Below are positions 63,153 to 64,000 of a stretch of 64,000 bases of DNA, piece by piece. The notes below the pieces were generated by a model. That model was given only the letters and a program-made list of their open reading frames with translations. It did not search any database and had not been told where the DNA came from. The number at the start of each line of letters is the position of its first letter. Positions within the stretch are counted from its first letter, which is position 1. A program made the position numbers and the translations under genes. Source of the DNA: Acidaminobacter sp. JC074 (GTDB taxonomy: Bacteria; Bacillota; Clostridia; Peptostreptococcales; Acidaminobacteraceae). The DNA is taken from positions 1 to 64,000 of the forward strand of contig NZ_VANV01000013.1 in assembly GCF_022496765.1 (NCBI RefSeq). Direction: 5' to 3'.

Positions 63153-64000
63153 TTAATCTACATCTACTTCAATTACCTCAATAGCTTGACTTCTCTTAAA
63201 TCTTAGATTTGTCTTCATGTACTGTTCTATATTAAAATTATTTTTGTCATCATAATCACCTAATAAGGGGTAGTTTTTATGTTTGGTGATATCAAACTTA
63301 TTAGATAAGAAAGGCCTAACACCACGTAGTTGTAAGATACATTTATCAGAGTCCATTACAGCTAGCTCGTCCATAGTCATAAGTTCCTTGCCGACTTTTT
63401 GATAGTTTAGTCCATAGCTTCTTTCTCTACCTCTTGTTTCTGAATTGTTGTACAAATCGATGGTTTCTTTGCCTAAACTGTCTGATAAGTCTTTAAGTGT
63501 AGTCTTTTCTTTACCACCTAAAAAGAGCATGCTATCACAGTTACCAATGATTGTTTCAGCATGATCTTTATATATGGCTTTTAATTGACTTTGAGTCTGA
63601 AGAATAATACTTGCAGACATTTCTCTAGAACGAATTGTAGCTATTAATTTTTCAAACTTTGGTATTTGACCTATATTGGCAAATTCATCAAGTAAAAACC
63701 TAACATGAATAGGTAGTCTACCTTTGTAGAAATCATCTGCTTTATCTGCCAGTAGATTAAATAACTGAGTGTACATCATTGCAACTACAAAGTTAAAGGT
63801 ATCATCTGTATCTGAAATGATAACAAACAATGCAGATAACTCATCACCTAATGTATCCAAATCCATTTCATCATATTCCATGATTTCTCTTAATTCTGCA
63901 ATATCAAAAGGTGCTAATCTAGCACCACAGGAAATAAGAATAGACTTCGCAGTTTTACCTGCAGCTAGTTTATATTTTTTATATTGTCTCACTGCAAAAT
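63153..64000 (-). CDS. VirD4-type coupling protein, C-terminal part
   Basis: The last 282 codons; the gene continues past the right edge, so the GTG at 63990-63992 is not a real start. The Walker B motif HVRFLLDEFANIGQIPKFEKLI is followed by ILQTQSQLKAIY and GNCDSMLFLGG, all typical of VirD4/TraG coupling ATPases. It brings the relaxase-DNA complex to the channel. The stop is followed by palindrome D. Confidence 0.92.
   Translation of the reverse strand, partial: FAVRQYKKYKLAAGKTAKSILISCGARLAPFDIAELREIMEYDEMDLDTLGDELSALFVIISDTDDTFNFVVAMMYTQLFNLLADKADDFYKGRLPIHVRFLLDEFANIGQIPKFEKLIATIRSREMSASIILQTQSQLKAIYKDHAETIIGNCDSMLFLGGKEKTTLKDLSDSLGKETIDLYNNSETRGRERSYGLNYQKVGKELMTMDELAVMDSDKCILQLRGVRPFLSNKFDITKHKNYPLLGDYDDKNNFNIEQYMKTNLRFKRSQAIEVIEVDVD

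Larger units (their letters stand above)
14600..64000. mobile_element. Integrative and conjugative element, Tn1549/CTn type (left end to beyond the window)
   Basis: The block contains a large serine recombinase, HTH and sigma-like regulators, oriT, MobC, relaxase, and a Tn1549-type transfer set (VirD4, Maff2, VirB6-like, PrgI, VirB4, M23 peptidase, DUF4315, DUF4366, topoisomerase III, YodL protein, helicase-methylase). The left end should lie between the terminator of the DUF4177-like gene (14599) and the recombinase stop (14740). The right end is outside the window, so attachment sites cannot be matched. Confidence 0.85.

Noticed and set aside
1..64000. CRISPR arrays, tRNA or rRNA genes
   Set aside because: I looked for regularly spaced repeats and for conserved tRNA and rRNA segments and saw none; a dedicated search (tRNA and repeat finders) could still reveal a missed tRNA.

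Overview
The window is an AT-rich, low-GC Gram-positive type sequence (Bacillota or a close relative). TGA acts as a stop codon: several genes end in it, and the intact long frames contain none. The anaerobic sulfite reductase operon points to an anaerobe. I cannot name the genus. The window has a chromosomal part (about 1-14.6 kb) and a large integrative and conjugative element (ICE) of the Tn1549/CTn type that starts near 14.6-14.74 kb and runs off the right edge. Almost everything is on the minus strand; the mobilization genes at 34.4-36.5 kb are on the plus strand.

Chromosomal part. 1-0.3 kb: 5' end of an AlbA_2-type gene with a striking operator-like cluster of 9-bp motifs. 0.8-2.2 kb: IS30-like insertion sequence with a frameshifted transposase. 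2.7-6.4 kb: an unknown protein, a QueG-like iron-sulfur protein, a LysE exporter and an AraC regulator. 6.6-11.3 kb: a coherent module for dipeptide catabolism (M19 dipeptidase, DUF819 membrane protein, YheO-type regulator, RidA, L-Ala-D/L-Glu-type epimerase), probably for peptidoglycan-derived dipeptides. 11.4-14.3 kb: asrABC with a clear promoter. A broken DUF4177 gene follows.

ICE. 14.7-18.7 kb: large serine recombinase, a small protein, a RhuM-Fic protein, and two small regulators (HTH and sigma-like). 19-33 kb: accessory region with a 3'-truncated group II intron abutting a broken ABC permease, lipoproteins (S41-like and SH3), a GHKL/LytTR two-component system, a transglutaminase-like protein and several unknowns. 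33.4-36.5 kb: WYL regulator divergent from the mobilization block (membrane protein, oriT-like hairpins, MobC, relaxase). 36.7-40.4 kb: a 1245-aa SEC-C protein with a PD-(D/E)XK-like C-terminus. 40.6-64 kb: the conjugation backbone read leftward from the right edge: VirD4, Maff2, VirB6-like, PrgI, VirB4, M23 peptidase, DUF4315, DUF4366, DUF6075, topoisomerase III, YodL-domain protein and a giant methylase-helicase.

The most interesting signal is a 25-bp palindrome present five times in the backbone region. Two pairs exactly bracket the two cargo insertions that interrupt the backbone: one 665-aa coiled-coil membrane protein, and a three-gene set of two related HEPN-like proteins plus DUF2971. 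A fifth copy lies in frame inside the helicase gene. The two arm versions differ by compensatory changes that keep the palindrome. This suggests a cassette-like site for loading accessory, possibly defence, genes. Separately, four frameshifted genes can each be repaired by one T in a short T run, so sequencing error should be excluded before calling them pseudogenes.
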